Shown: positions 1 through 9,291, counted from the stretch's first letter. The stretch is 64,000 bases of DNA from Paenibacillus chondroitinus NBRC 15376 (GCF_004000765.1 NZ_BILW01000020.1:62001-126000), one strand, 5' to 3'. The notes: generated by a model not told the origin, from the sequence alone. Numbers and translations are program-made.

Positions 1-56
1 TGTGAACAGTGGCGCGCGATGTGACATTTTCTGCGCTAAAAAAATAGTTGAAAAAA

Positions 57-71
57 TGTATACGCTTTAAT
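57..71. promoter_or_regulatory. cre-like palindrome upstream of the rpiR operon
   Basis: TGTATACGCTTTAAT, read on the opposite strand, matches the CcpA cre consensus WTGNAANCGNWNNCW with one mismatch. Very similar words occur at 9375-9389 and 9277-9291. It lies about 55 bases upstream of the predicted -35 box of the regulator gene. Binding by CcpA is an inference. Confidence 0.3.
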
Positions 72-124
72 TTTGGGATGTGATAGTTTACATAACATAG
101 GAGAAATAAAATTTCAAAAAAGTA

Positions 125-154
125 TTTACAACATGAAATAAAACTCATTATAAT
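125..154 (+). promoter_or_regulatory. sigma-A type promoter of the rpiR operon
   Basis: TTTACA (125-130) and a perfect TATAAT (149-154) are separated by 18 bases. The predicted start codon is about 65 bases further on. The rest of positions 1-206 is AT-rich and shows no gene. Confidence 0.6.
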
Positions 155-221
155 GAGGATTATAAGTCAGCTTTATTAACATAAAATTGAGATATCGAAA
201 AAACGGTTGAGGATGTTGCCT

Positions 222-1079
222 ATGTTAAAAGGTGGATTAGTGAGCATAGAGGCTGCTATGGCAAGCTTGACGCCGAGTGAGCGAAAAGTTGCACAGTATA
301 TTTTGGAACATCCGCAAGAGGTAGTTAGCCTTTCGGTACAGAAATTGGCGGAGTTAGCCAGTGTTAGTGAAGCGACAATTATACGGCTTTCCCGTTCGCT
401 TCATTTTAAAGGGTTTCAGGAACTTAAGATGCGAGTCGCCGGGGATTTGTCGCAGACGTCATTACCGACAGAAGCGTATCAGGAAATTAATGCGAACAGT
501 TCAGTAGGAGAACTCATTAAATCAGTCACAACAAACAATATTGTTTCAATTCAAGATACATTAACCGTTCTTTCGCCAGAAAGTGTAGAGAAAGCTATAC
601 AAACGCTAAGCGCTGCAAGGAAAATTGGCGTGTTTGGCGTAGGCGCCTCAGGGGTCATTGCGGAGGATTTCAAGCAAAAGCTTTCACGGATTAACCGGTG
701 GTGCGAAATTGGTACGGGGTTCGATGCCCAAGCTACGATTGCGGCCAACTTGCTTCCCGGTGATGTGGTTTTTGGCATTTCCTACACGGGTCAAACGGAA
801 GATATGATTCGTTCGCTCGCTGTAGCTAAGAAAAATGGCGCAGTTGTCATTACATTGACGAGATTTGGAGCTAATCCGGTGGCGGAGCTTGCTGATATCC
901 AGTTGTTTATTAGTACCTTGGAGAAAAGTATTCGCAGCGGAGCGATGGCATCAAGAATTGCTCAGCTGAATGTCATAGATATTTTGTATGTAGGAATCGC
1001 GGGTTGTCATTACGAGGAAAGTGTGAAATCGCTGGATATGACTCGGCAAGCAGTTAGTGTGGGAAAACGTAACGGATAA
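222..1079 (+). CDS. MurR/RpiR family transcriptional regulator
   Basis: This is a sugar-phosphate-responsive repressor or activator of the RpiR family. The N-terminal 75 residues form the winged HTH_6 domain, with the recognition segment SVSEATIIRLSRSL. Residues ~120-255 are a SIS (phosphosugar isomerase-like) domain, with GVFGVGASGVIAEDF at its start and SYTGQTEDM in the ligand-binding region. The start is placed at ATG 222, nine bases after GAGG (209-212); TTG 207 and ATG 213 are upstream alternatives without a usable ribosome site. It is the first gene before a three-gene sugar ABC importer, so it very likely controls that importer in response to the phosphorylated form of the imported sugar. 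The sugar cannot be read from the sequence; amino sugars are common ligands in this family. Confidence 0.9.
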   Translation: MLKGGLVSIEAAMASLTPSERKVAQYILEHPQEVVSLSVQKLAELASVSEATIIRLSRSLHFKGFQELKMRVAGDLSQTSLPTEAYQEINANSSVGELIKSVTTNNIVSIQDTLTVLSPESVEKAIQTLSAARKIGVFGVGASGVIAEDFKQKLSRINRWCEIGTGFDAQATIAANLLPGDVVFGISYTGQTEDMIRSLAVAKKNGAVVITLTRFGANPVAELADIQLFISTLEKSIRSGAMASRIAQLNVIDILYVGIAGCHYEESVKSLDMTRQAVSVGKRNG

Positions 1080-1146
1080 CGGTTTGGTCCTCTTGTGGTT
1101 TTGGAGGTTAAACATAGATATGAAAAATTAAAGGGAGGCTTTTTTT

Positions 1147-2454
1147 ATGAAACGTTTATTCAGTGGGGCAGTTTTAACGATGGTCGCAGCATCCTCCATG
1201 CTTGTAGCATGCAGCAGTAACACCGCAACGCCAAGTGCAACTTCCGGTACAGCAAGTACTGCACCAACAACAACAGCAGCGCCACAGGATAAAGTAAAGC
1301 TGACAATGGGTAGCTGGCGTACAGAAGATACAGAAGCTTACGCAAAGATCATTGCAGAGTTCAAAAAGAAAAACCCGAACATTGATATCGAGTTTAAACC
1401 GACCAAGAATACAGAATATAATACAGCTCTGAATACAGCTCTACAAAGCGGGAACGGTCCTGATATTATTCATCTTCGTCCTTATGCGGCAGGTGCAGCT
1501 TTGGCGGATGCGGGCTACTTGGAGCCGTTGACGAATGTTAAAGGCATGGATGTTTTCTCGAAAGACACCTTGCTCGCTGCTACGGGATCCGACGGGAAAG
1601 TATACGGGGTTCCGACGGTTTTCAGCTCAACGCAAGTGTTCTATAACAAGAAAATCTTCCAAAAATATAATCTTCAAGAACCTAAGACATGGGATGAGCT
1701 TGTAAAAACAGCGGATACATTGAAGAAAAATAAAGTAACGCCATTCGCGTTTGGTTCTAAAGAAGGCTGGATTCTTTCGCTGACGGAAGGAACGCTTGGA
1801 CCGTCTGTATACGGAACGGATTTTATGAAGAAAATTCTTAGCGGTGCTGCGAACTTCAAAAGTCCGGAGTATGTGGCTTCCATTAAAATGATGAAAGATT
1901 TAACCCCTTATTTCCCGGATAACTATGTAGGAATCGGCATGGACGACATGAGAAATATGTTTGTGACGGAGCAAGCAGCCATGATGGTTATGGGAGATTG
2001 GGAATATGCCGTTATGAAGAAAACGAATCCTGATCTACAAATGGATGTATTCCCGGTTCCGCCAGTGAAGGCAGATGGCAAGCAAACGGTAACGACTTGG
2101 GTGGACGGTTCATTCTCCGTTAATGCCAAATCCGCTCATAAACAGGAAGCTCTGAAGTTCATGGAGTTTTTGACGTCCAAAGAGTTCGGAGCACTTGCTG
2201 TGAATGAATTGCAGAAACCAAGCACGATTCCAGGTGTGCCGGCAAATGATCCATTGGTAGCTAAAATCGCCAAAAATGCCGATTCGATCTCCACGCCGTA
2301 TGCTGCAGTCGTTTACTTTAATGCAGGTAACCCGACAACGAAAGCGACATTAGAAAACTCCATCCAAGGGATGTATTTGAACAAATTAACTCCTGAGCAA
2401 GTGACAGAGGAAGTTCAAAAGAGTGCGGATTCCTGGTTTAAACCAAAGAAATAA
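1147..2454 (+). CDS. ABC sugar transporter, substrate-binding lipoprotein
   Basis: A family 1 extracellular solute-binding protein (MalE/UgpB-like) that captures a carbohydrate outside the membrane and hands it to the two permeases encoded directly downstream. It has a lipoprotein signal with lipobox L-V-A-C ending at Cys22, followed by a Ser/Thr/Ala-rich linker to about residue 46, then the two-lobed binding fold (KLTMGSWRTEDTEAYAKII start, typical GNGPDIIHL segment). A ribosome site AAGGGAGG precedes ATG 1147. No ATPase gene lies in the operon, so a shared MsmX-type ATPase, perhaps the one at 37435, would have to energise it. Family assignment is firm; substrate unknown. Confidence 0.93.
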   Translation: MKRLFSGAVLTMVAASSMLVACSSNTATPSATSGTASTAPTTTAAPQDKVKLTMGSWRTEDTEAYAKIIAEFKKKNPNIDIEFKPTKNTEYNTALNTALQSGNGPDIIHLRPYAAGAALADAGYLEPLTNVKGMDVFSKDTLLAATGSDGKVYGVPTVFSSTQVFYNKKIFQKYNLQEPKTWDELVKTADTLKKNKVTPFAFGSKEGWILSLTEGTLGPSVYGTDFMKKILSGAANFKSPEYVASIKMMKDLTPYFPDNYVGIGMDDMRNMFVTEQAAMMVMGDWEYAVMKKTNPDLQMDVFPVPPVKADGKQTVTTWVDGSFSVNAKSAHKQEALKFMEFLTSKEFGALAVNELQKPSTIPGVPANDPLVAKIAKNADSISTPYAAVVYFNAGNPTTKATLENSIQGMYLNKLTPEQVTEEVQKSADSWFKPKK

Positions 2455-2476
2455 GTAAAGTAAAGGTGTGGGGGAC

Positions 2477-3406
2477 ATGAATAACTTGGCCAAAACGTCC
2501 GGGTGGAAAAAGGGAGCAGTTCATCTGTTCCCGGTCCCTGCCCTTGCAGTGTATATCCTGTTCGTTATTTACCCGATTCTATCCGCGTTTGGTTACAGCT
2601 TCTTTGATTGGAAAGGCCTCGTTCGCGGAGAATTCATTGGTCTAGGCAATTTCGTAAGTTTGTTTACGAAGGAGCCGTTTAATCATCTGTTTTGGAACGC
2701 CTTTGGCCATAATCTTTATTATTTTGCTGTAGAGATGGCTGTACAAAACGTACTTGCCTTTGTGCTTGCTTATCTGGTTTATAGCAAAGTTAAAGGTTCT
2801 AATTTCTTGAAAATGGCTTATTTCTTACCGAGGCTGCTGTCTGTCATTGTGGTAGGCTTCTTGTGGAAGCTTATGTTGAACCCGAATAATGGCGTCGTGA
2901 ATGTTATGCTCAAAAAGATCGGCCTTGTTTCATGGGCAAAGCCTTGGCTTGGGGATCCGGCTACGGCGCTTACCTCGATTACCATCGTCAATAGTTGGTT
3001 TGGCGTTGGTTTCTCGATGTTAATCTTCCTTGCCGGTTTACATGCAATTTCTACGGAAGTTATTGAAGCGGCTAGGATGGATGGCGTTAAGGGGTTTCGT
3101 TTAATCCGCTCGATGATCCTTCCTATGATGAGTCAGTCGCTGATCATTATTACGGTTTTCACGTTTATCCATGCTTTCGAAGCGTTCGAACTGATTTATG
3201 CGATGGAAGGCTCGCAAGGTGAACCCTACAACTCGACGGACACGCTCGCTGTATTTTTTTATCGCATTGCATTTGGTGGCTCGTCCGGCGGAGATTCGGT
3301 GGCGCTTGGTCTTGGTTCCGCATTGGCTGTTGTGTTATTTTTCATTATTGCAACGATTTCCGCTTTGTTCCTGTACTTCACCAGGAACCAGTCGGCTCAG
3401 CATTAA
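2477..3406 (+). CDS. ABC sugar transporter permease (MalF/UgpA type)
   Basis: Membrane component of a carbohydrate importer, with about six hydrophobic segments and the cytoplasmic EAA loop (EAARMDGVKGFRLIRSMILP), which contacts the ATPase. The start is taken as ATG 2477, after a G-rich stretch that can serve as ribosome site; GTG 2468 is the in-frame alternative. It follows the binding protein by about 20 bases and precedes the second permease by 15, so the three are co-transcribed and form one transporter. Substrate is unassigned. Confidence 0.92.
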   Translation: MNNLAKTSGWKKGAVHLFPVPALAVYILFVIYPILSAFGYSFFDWKGLVRGEFIGLGNFVSLFTKEPFNHLFWNAFGHNLYYFAVEMAVQNVLAFVLAYLVYSKVKGSNFLKMAYFLPRLLSVIVVGFLWKLMLNPNNGVVNVMLKKIGLVSWAKPWLGDPATALTSITIVNSWFGVGFSMLIFLAGLHAISTEVIEAARMDGVKGFRLIRSMILPMMSQSLIIITVFTFIHAFEAFELIYAMEGSQGEPYNSTDTLAVFFYRIAFGGSSGGDSVALGLGSALAVVLFFIIATISALFLYFTRNQSAQH

Positions 3407-3421
3407 GACAGGAGGCGGACC

Positions 3422-4246
3422 ATGAAAACCAACAAATCAGTTCGGGGACTCCAATATGCTGCGGCGTATTTGGGGGCACTGGTCAGTTTGTATCCGATTT
3501 TTCTGATGCTGACCTCCTCGTTGAAAACGAATATTCAAATATTGAAAAATCCAATGTCACTGCCAACGTCCATCTCGTTTGCAGCCTACAGTAAATTAGT
3601 GCATCAAATACCGTTTTTCAGCTATTTCTGGAATAGTCTTGTAGTGAGTGTTGTGTCAGTGGTTCTCATTTTGCTGTTTGGTGTGATGGCTTCCTTCTAT
3701 ATTGCCAGATATCCGTTCCGCTGGAATGGAGCCTTGTTTTTTTTCTTTCTCTTGGGCATGATGATACCCATCAAACTCGGGATTGTACCTTTGTTTCTTT
3801 TAATGAAGAAACTCTCGATGCTAAACAGTATTTGGTCATTAATTAGTGTGTATACGGCGATCGGATTGCCGTTAGCTATTCTCATTTTAACGGGCTTCTT
3901 CAGAACGCTGCCGAAGGAGTTGGAAGAAGCGGCACGCATCGATGGTTCGTCTGATTTTGGTGTGATGTGGCATGTTTTACTGCCTTTAATTCGGCCAGCA
4001 CTCGGGACGGTCATGATTATGAATTTCATCATGGCATGGAATGATTTCTTTTTCCCGCTAATTTTCATACAGGATGATGCGAAGAAGACAATTCCGGTCG
4101 GTATGCTCTCCTTGTTCGGGCAGTACTCGACAGACTTAAGTATGCTGTTCGCTGGGCTAACCCTGGCCTCTGTGCCGATGATGGTTATTTTCTTCTTGGC
4201 TTCCAAGCAGTTTATGGAAGGCATGACGGCTGGAGCAGTTAAGTAA
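3422..4246 (+). CDS. ABC sugar transporter permease (MalG/UgpE type)
   Basis: Second membrane subunit of the importer. It has an N-terminal membrane helix, five further hydrophobic segments and the EAA loop EAARIDGSSDFGVMWHVLLP. AGGAGG precedes ATG 3422. It is the last gene of the rpiR-importer operon and is followed by a clear rho-independent terminator at 4273-4314. Length (274 residues) is normal for the family. Confidence 0.92.
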   Translation: MKTNKSVRGLQYAAAYLGALVSLYPIFLMLTSSLKTNIQILKNPMSLPTSISFAAYSKLVHQIPFFSYFWNSLVVSVVSVVLILLFGVMASFYIARYPFRWNGALFFFFLLGMMIPIKLGIVPLFLLMKKLSMLNSIWSLISVYTAIGLPLAILILTGFFRTLPKELEEAARIDGSSDFGVMWHVLLPLIRPALGTVMIMNFIMAWNDFFFPLIFIQDDAKKTIPVGMLSLFGQYSTDLSMLFAGLTLASVPMMVIFFLASKQFMEGMTAGAVK

Positions 4247-4272
4247 TTTCATGTTGAGAAAATCACAAAAAG

Positions 4273-4314
4273 AACCTCCATATCCACGAAACTAGTGGAA
4301 ATGGAGGTTTTTTT
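4273..4314 (+). terminator. rho-independent terminator, likely bidirectional
   Basis: The arms AACCTCCATATCCAC and GTGGAAATGGAGGTT pair with one mismatch around a short loop and are followed by seven T residues. On the other strand the stem is preceded by an A-rich run, so it could also stop transcription coming from the minus-strand gene at 4326. Confidence 0.85.
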
Positions 4315-4325
4315 ACTTGCAATAA

Positions 4326-5018
4326 TTAGTTATTCACTACGGGGCCTGCCGTAACGATTTCCTGCAAACGCGCCTGCAGATTGTCGGTACAAATACCGCC
4401 ATGGAATGCGATGATTGCATCGAGCTCAAGCTCTTGGAGCTTCGCAATGGATGCCAGTGCCGTTTCCTGATCCGGTGTATAGGTTGGGTTATAGGATTGC
4501 AGAACGCCGTCCTTCGCTGTTAGAGCATCGCCAGCGATCAAGGTTTTGCTCGGGATATGATAATAGGAGGTATGATCCGGCGTGTGACCTGGCGTATAGA
4601 CGACACGAATGCCGCCAACAAACGGTAAAATATCGCCGTCTTTAAGCGCTACGTCGACCTTGACGGGTGGAGCTAGCTTTTTGCTCTTCACGAGGGGGAT
4701 CTCCCCGGCTAGATAAGGCACGGCCCTTTCGTGAGCCAGCACTTGAACCTGGTCTCCGAGAGCTTCCACAAGCGCCGGAAGGCTGCCGATATGATCCATG
4801 TCTTGGTGGGTAATGATAATTTTGGTCAACTTCTCGAAAGGAATGGACAATTCCTGAAACGCGGCACGAATCAGCTCTAGTTGGCCGGGGATGCCTGTAT
4901 CAAAAAGAATGACGTCTTGATCGTCCCATAGGATAGTTGGGATGAAGGAGTTGCTGTTGTTTGCTACGCTTAGCTGGATTGTTGTAATACCTGAGCCCAA
5001 TTGAACCAATTCGAACAC
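4326..5018 (-). CDS. MBL-fold metallo-hydrolase
   Basis: A metallo-beta-lactamase superfamily hydrolase of 230 residues, cytoplasmic (no signal peptide). The metal-binding signature is visible as THQDMDHIGS (the HxxDxDH motif, residues ~71-80), followed by the GHTPDHTSYY histidine, the AGDAL aspartate and a C-terminal FHGG histidine. Families with this pattern include glyoxalase II-like thioesterases and lactonases; the substrate cannot be fixed. The start is a GTG (5016-5018 on the plus strand) behind a weak AGGCG site. It points toward the plus-strand importer operon and shares the terminator at 4273-4314. Confidence 0.88.
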   Translation of the reverse strand: MFELVQLGSGITTIQLSVANNSNSFIPTILWDDQDVILFDTGIPGQLELIRAAFQELSIPFEKLTKIIITHQDMDHIGSLPALVEALGDQVQVLAHERAVPYLAGEIPLVKSKKLAPPVKVDVALKDGDILPFVGGIRVVYTPGHTPDHTSYYHIPSKTLIAGDALTAKDGVLQSYNPTYTPDQETALASIAKLQELELDAIIAFHGGICTDNLQARLQEIVTAGPVVNN

Positions 5019-5108
5019 CGCCTAATTAAGAATGTATACTCTCTTATTATTCCTCTATTGCTGCAGAAAAACAAGTTCTTCGTAGAGGGAAAAAGGGAGG
5101 TGGCGAGG

Positions 5109-5130
5109 GGGTGGGGGACTGGCGTCCCCT
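5109..5130. terminator. GC-rich hairpin behind the cohesin-SLH gene
   Basis: GGGGAC and GTCCCC (5113-5128) pair around TGGC, flanked by further G- and C-rich bases. It lies just downstream of the minus-strand stop at 5146 but lacks a T run, so intrinsic termination is doubtful. Confidence 0.3.
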
Positions 5131-5145
5131 CCCTGTTCGTTTGGT

Positions 5146-6828
5146 TTATTTCGATAACAAACGGTATAATACCTGCGCTGCTTCAGCTCGCGTTGCAAAG
5201 CCTTGAGGCTCGAATTGGCCTTCGGAGCGGCCTTGTATCAAATCTAGAGCTGCTGCTGCTTTTACATCAGCCAAGGCCCATTCTCCGATGGCGGCTTCGT
5301 CCGAGAAAGAGGACGCTGCTGCCGGATCGGTTTTACCGTGCAGAAGGCTGTATGACCGCATCAGTATGGCCGTCATTTCCTCGCGCGAAACCAAAGCGTT
5401 CGGCTCGAACTTATCGGTTTCTCTGCCATTCACAATGCCGGCTTGTACGGCAGCGGCAACCTCAGGGGCGAACCAGTCGGATGATTGCACATCCTGGAAT
5501 GAGGTGGTTGAATTGGTCATCTTCAATTTCAAGGCTCTTGCCATAAGTGCCGTAAATTGTGCGCGTGTGACCTTGCTCTCGGGTTCGAAGTTTTGTTCAC
5601 TTGTACCGCTAATAATAAGTTTAGAGGCCAATGCTTGAATGACATCCGCCGCCCAGTGGGATTGTGGAACATCAGCGAAAGATTTAGATACTTCCAGAAC
5701 GGTGTATTTGCTGAAATGAGAGATGTCGGAGCTTAAATCACCACTAAAGTAAGTTCCTCCTACGCGCTCCAGCCCTCCATTATCCGAGATGTAATATACA
5801 CTGCTCAGTTTTGGATCTACAGCAGAATCGAGTTTGAACTGAATTTGAACAGGTTGTTCGAAACTGGTGACGCTCATGGTTTGGCCTGCTTTAGTCGTCA
5901 CATACAGCTTAATGTTGTAGATCAAACTGCCCAGCTTCACTCTCGCGCCTAGTTGATTCTTAGCTTGATTCAACACGCTCTCGCCAACTGCTGATTCGGT
6001 AAGTGGTTCGATGGCTAGTGTGATTTTACTGTCGGAGCGTTCCGGCTCGCTGACAAGATTGATCAGCTGGGAGAATACTTTCGCTGGCAATTCCAGTTTG
6101 AGCTTCTCCGCTTGAATCTCAAGCTTTTTATCGCCTAGCAACTCGGCGGTGTTAGAAGGTAAAAGGATCTGCTGAGCACCCGTTGGCAGGGAAATGTCAA
6201 TCTGCTCTGTTCCGCTGGTCTGTAGTTGTTCCGGTTTCACGGAAACAACATTTGGTTCTGCAGGGGTTGAGACCGTCGGTGTCGGATAGCTTCCTAATGT
6301 CGGCCTTTCTCGGCTATCTACCAGGAGAGTTGCTTTGGCATTCGGCGTAATCAGTTTCTCTTCCTTGAGAGAGCTGGTGCTGATCTTAACTTGTTCTAGC
6401 GTTAGATCTACAGTGCCGGTACCTACTGCCCTGAAAGTTAAGGTACCGAGTTTGACAGAGCCGCTCAGACCGGTTAATGATCCTGTTTTTGTATAAACGA
6501 GCTGCACATGTGTGCCGCCTTCCTGCACAATCTTGATTGGAAGTGCAAAGCCGTTCAGATCGGTGAATTTCTGCGTAGTATCCGGCTGAAGGATGGACCC
6601 GTCATAATACAGGTTAAGCTCATAAGCAAAAAGATCGTTTAAGGAATCGCCTTGGATGTCTACCTTTACTGTTTGATTTTGCAGTAAGGAGTTTGTTGAA
6701 GTTGTTACAGAAAATACAGGGTCGACGGAGGCTGCCGCAACCTGCGGAAGCCAAAGTCCAATAGCTAAACATAAAGATAAAGTAAGCCCGAGCAGCAAAC
6801 GTGCCATATCTATGTCCCGACCTTTCAT
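5146..6828 (-). CDS. Cell-surface cohesin protein with three SLH domains
   Basis: A secreted anchoring protein. A signal peptide ends around the VAAAS site. Residues ~35-175 form a type I-like cohesin fold (VKLGTLTFRAVGTGTVDLTL), the partner module for dockerins. A middle region (~200-390) resembles the ZU5-like domains found before SLH repeats (GLERVGGTYFSGDLSSDISH). The C-terminus (~390-560) carries three SLH domains that bind secondary wall polymer (FADVPQSHWAADVIQAL, FQDVQSSDWFAPEVAAA, FSDEAAIGEWALADVKA). The start at 6828 lies 10 bases after the amidase stop without a clear ribosome site; the in-frame ATG at 6807, behind AAAGG, is an alternative. It is co-transcribed with the dockerin-bearing amidase upstream, which suggests it tethers that enzyme to the cell surface (inference). 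Confidence 0.88.
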   Translation of the reverse strand: MKGRDIDMARLLLGLTLSLCLAIGLWLPQVAAASVDPVFSVTTSTNSLLQNQTVKVDIQGDSLNDLFAYELNLYYDGSILQPDTTQKFTDLNGFALPIKIVQEGGTHVQLVYTKTGSLTGLSGSVKLGTLTFRAVGTGTVDLTLEQVKISTSSLKEEKLITPNAKATLLVDSRERPTLGSYPTPTVSTPAEPNVVSVKPEQLQTSGTEQIDISLPTGAQQILLPSNTAELLGDKKLEIQAEKLKLELPAKVFSQLINLVSEPERSDSKITLAIEPLTESAVGESVLNQAKNQLGARVKLGSLIYNIKLYVTTKAGQTMSVTSFEQPVQIQFKLDSAVDPKLSSVYYISDNGGLERVGGTYFSGDLSSDISHFSKYTVLEVSKSFADVPQSHWAADVIQALASKLIISGTSEQNFEPESKVTRAQFTALMARALKLKMTNSTTSFQDVQSSDWFAPEVAAAVQAGIVNGRETDKFEPNALVSREEMTAILMRSYSLLHGKTDPAAASSFSDEAAIGEWALADVKAAAALDLIQGRSEGQFEPQGFATRAEAAQVLYRLLSK

Positions 6829-6838
6829 TGAAAATTGC

Positions 6839-9052
6839 TTACGGTGTTAATACGAGCTTGGACTCCTCCTCGGTTGTTAGGGCAGGGGTGGATGCCGGCA
6901 TCGTACGAACGTGGGTCGCTTGTTCAAAGGAATATGCCAGTTTAATCAAAGTTCCTTCGTCGTATTCTCTCCCCAGGAGTTCAATTCCGAATGGAACTTG
7001 GTTGTTGTAGCCTGCCGGGAAGCTGATGGCCGGGAACCCGGAATAAGGGCTTAATCGGTTCGCATTCCCTGATGTAGTTGCATACATGATGGCATCTAAT
7101 GAATTTTCACCTAATACTTGAGTTAGCGATTGTTGTGTGAGTTTTGTGCGTTCCCAAAGATCTTTATAGTAGTTGAGTGTTTCCAATGTCGTCACGTTAT
7201 CGCGCTGAATCATTGAACTTTTTTGGCTTTGTAAAATGTCGTTGGATGCAATGATTTCTGTCAGTGTCTTGTAGGGAGCGTTCGCGCCGAGAGTAGCCAA
7301 GTAATCATTTAGATCAAACTTAAATTCCGTACCGCTCAAGCTGGCATAGCCGAGGATTTTGGATTGGTTCGGTATGATTACGTTGTCGACAATGGTTGCG
7401 CCAAGTTCTTTCATCTTTGCAATGGCCGCATTGAAAGCGGGATCGTTGCCGGTTGACAGTGAGCGTATGACGCCGATTCTTGCTCCCTTTAAACCGTCCT
7501 TATCCAAATAATCGGTATAGCTCTTCGGAATATTGCCGGTTGATAGAGCGGTTACCAGGTCGTTCGGGTCATATCCGCTCACGACATCAAGTGCAATCGC
7601 AGCATCGGCCACGGATCGAGCCATTGGACCGCCGACATCTTGAGAGTGGGCGAGAGGAATGATGCCTTCACGGCTCGTCAACCCAATTGTAGGACGAATA
7701 CCGACGAGTGCGTTGCGCGAGGATGGAATTCGAATAGAGCCGCCTGTATCTGTTCCGAGGCCGATCGTGCCGAAGTTTGCCGCAAGAGCCGCACCGGTAC
7801 CGCCGCTTGACCCGCCGGGATTCGTGGTCAGATCATACGGGTTTTTGGTCTGCCCGCCAAGCGAACTGAGTGTTGTCGTTCCGAAGGCGAATTCATGGAG
7901 ATTAGATTTTGCGAGTATAATTGCGCCTGCATTCTTCAGCTTTTTAATCATATACGCATCGGTCGAGGTGTTGTTTGCTTTTAGACAAATACATCCAGCT
8001 GTTGTTGGCATACCAATTGTATTGAAGTTGTCCTTCACAATAACGGGGATTCCGTGAAGCGGCCCTCTAGGCCCATTTTCGCTGCGCTCCTTGTCGAGAG
8101 CCGCAGCTTCTTCGAGTGCCTTCGGATTGATATTAAGAATGGCCTTGATTTCAGGACCCTTTTGATCATATGCATTGATACGCGCCAAATATTTCGTGAC
8201 AAGCTGAACAGCTGTCAGTTTACCGGCATTCATCGCATTTTGAATATCCATCACCGATGCTTCCATCAGCTCGAATTGCTTTGTATCATACAATACCTTT
8301 TTGCCTAATAAGCCTAGATCCGTCAGATCAATCGATCCGTTTTGGTTGAAATCGGCGCCAGCCGCCTTGGACCATGAAGCGTGAGTAGATGTAATACCGT
8401 AATAAGGAGCGAGCAAAGCTAAATCACCGATATCAAGCGCATCATTACCATTCAGGTCTCCGGTAACTTGGTTTGTTTGCAAGCTGAGGCTGCCAAAACG
8501 CGTTGCTTGGATTATGCCTGTATCTGCAAGGCCAAGCTCAGCGCTCACCTTAATATCCTGTACGCCGCCATTTGCTTTTGCTTTGAATTTAAGGCGGATC
8601 AGTGTTTTATTATTGACGGCTGACTCGCTAATGCTGGCAGCGACGACTGTTGCCTTACCTAGCTCTGCATTTTGTCCAACGATAGTAGTTGAACTGTCTA
8701 CGGCTTGTACATCGATAAAATCAACTCGGGCAGGATTAAACTCGATGATAAATTTCTGGGCAGTCACTTTACCGGTAACTCCGGTTAACGCGACATCAAC
8801 ATCGAATGACGCTCCGCTGATTGTCGTTGAAGGACCTGTCAGAAGGACGGATTCCGAACCTGGTGGCAAAACGACAACATTAGGAGCTGTTTGATAAACA
8901 CTCTCTGTTACTGTAGACGAACTGTTCGGCGAATCGACGCTGGAGATCGAGGTTTCTGCGGCAGCGTTCATTGCTCCTATAGGCAACGTAGCTGCAATGA
9001 GGGCTGTGGAAAGAACCTTCGAAATAGAGTTTCTGGATAATAAGGATTTCAT
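6839..9052 (-). CDS. Secreted amidase with cohesin and dockerin modules
   Basis: A 737-residue secreted amidase-signature enzyme. After a signal peptide (cleavage near MNAAAETS), residues ~60-195 are cohesin-like (FDVDVALTGVTGKV, LIRLKFKAKANGG). Residues ~198-258 form a dockerin with two calcium loops (DLNGNDALDIGDL and DFNQNGSIDLTDL). Residues ~265-735 are the amidase domain with the Ser-cisSer-Lys triad: GIPVIVKDN (Lys), NPGGSSGGTGAA (cis-Ser) and GTDTGGSIRIPSS (nucleophilic Ser). GGAGG lies seven bases before ATG 9052. The family cleaves amide bonds in small molecules or peptides; the substrate here is unknown. A dockerin and a cohesin in one amidase is unusual, and the next gene encodes an SLH-anchored cohesin. 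Divergent from the asparaginase genes. Confidence 0.9.
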   Translation of the reverse strand: MKSLLSRNSISKVLSTALIAATLPIGAMNAAAETSISSVDSPNSSSTVTESVYQTAPNVVVLPPGSESVLLTGPSTTISGASFDVDVALTGVTGKVTAQKFIIEFNPARVDFIDVQAVDSSTTIVGQNAELGKATVVAASISESAVNNKTLIRLKFKAKANGGVQDIKVSAELGLADTGIIQATRFGSLSLQTNQVTGDLNGNDALDIGDLALLAPYYGITSTHASWSKAAGADFNQNGSIDLTDLGLLGKKVLYDTKQFELMEASVMDIQNAMNAGKLTAVQLVTKYLARINAYDQKGPEIKAILNINPKALEEAAALDKERSENGPRGPLHGIPVIVKDNFNTIGMPTTAGCICLKANNTSTDAYMIKKLKNAGAIILAKSNLHEFAFGTTTLSSLGGQTKNPYDLTTNPGGSSGGTGAALAANFGTIGLGTDTGGSIRIPSSRNALVGIRPTIGLTSREGIIPLAHSQDVGGPMARSVADAAIALDVVSGYDPNDLVTALSTGNIPKSYTDYLDKDGLKGARIGVIRSLSTGNDPAFNAAIAKMKELGATIVDNVIIPNQSKILGYASLSGTEFKFDLNDYLATLGANAPYKTLTEIIASNDILQSQKSSMIQRDNVTTLETLNYYKDLWERTKLTQQSLTQVLGENSLDAIMYATTSGNANRLSPYSGFPAISFPAGYNNQVPFGIELLGREYDEGTLIKLAYSFEQATHVRTMPASTPALTTEEESKLVLTP

Positions 9053-9276
9053 GAAGACGCCTCCAATAACGATTACGAATTTATTGAACGTGGGTAATTC
9101 TGAGGAAATGCTAGGTTGATAGAAATGATAAAAATGATGAATTAACCTGAGACCAATAACTTGAGAGGAATAATAAAGTGAATTTTATGTAAGATAATAT
9201 CACCTCGATTTGTTTATTTTCACTTATGGACATCATTCTATTACATCGTTTGTTAATCAACAAGGTAGATTCTTCC

Positions 9277-9291
9277 AAGAAAGCGCATGCA
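9277..9291. promoter_or_regulatory. cre-like site in the amidase-asparaginase intergenic region
   Basis: AAGAAAGCGCATGCA matches WTGNAANCGNWNNCW with one mismatch. A second word, TGTATGCGCTTTTAT (9375-9389), matches on the opposite strand, also with one mismatch. Both lie between the divergent amidase and asparaginase genes (9053-9488), an otherwise AT-rich gap with no gene. Confidence 0.3.

Noticed and set aside
3697..4224. 175-codon open frame antisense to the second permease
   Set aside because: It mirrors the codon pattern of the permease gene, which has clear family motifs.
5001..5546. 181-codon plus-strand open frame over the MBL/cohesin-SLH boundary
   Set aside because: It overlaps the SLH domain region of a certain minus-strand gene and shows no domain.
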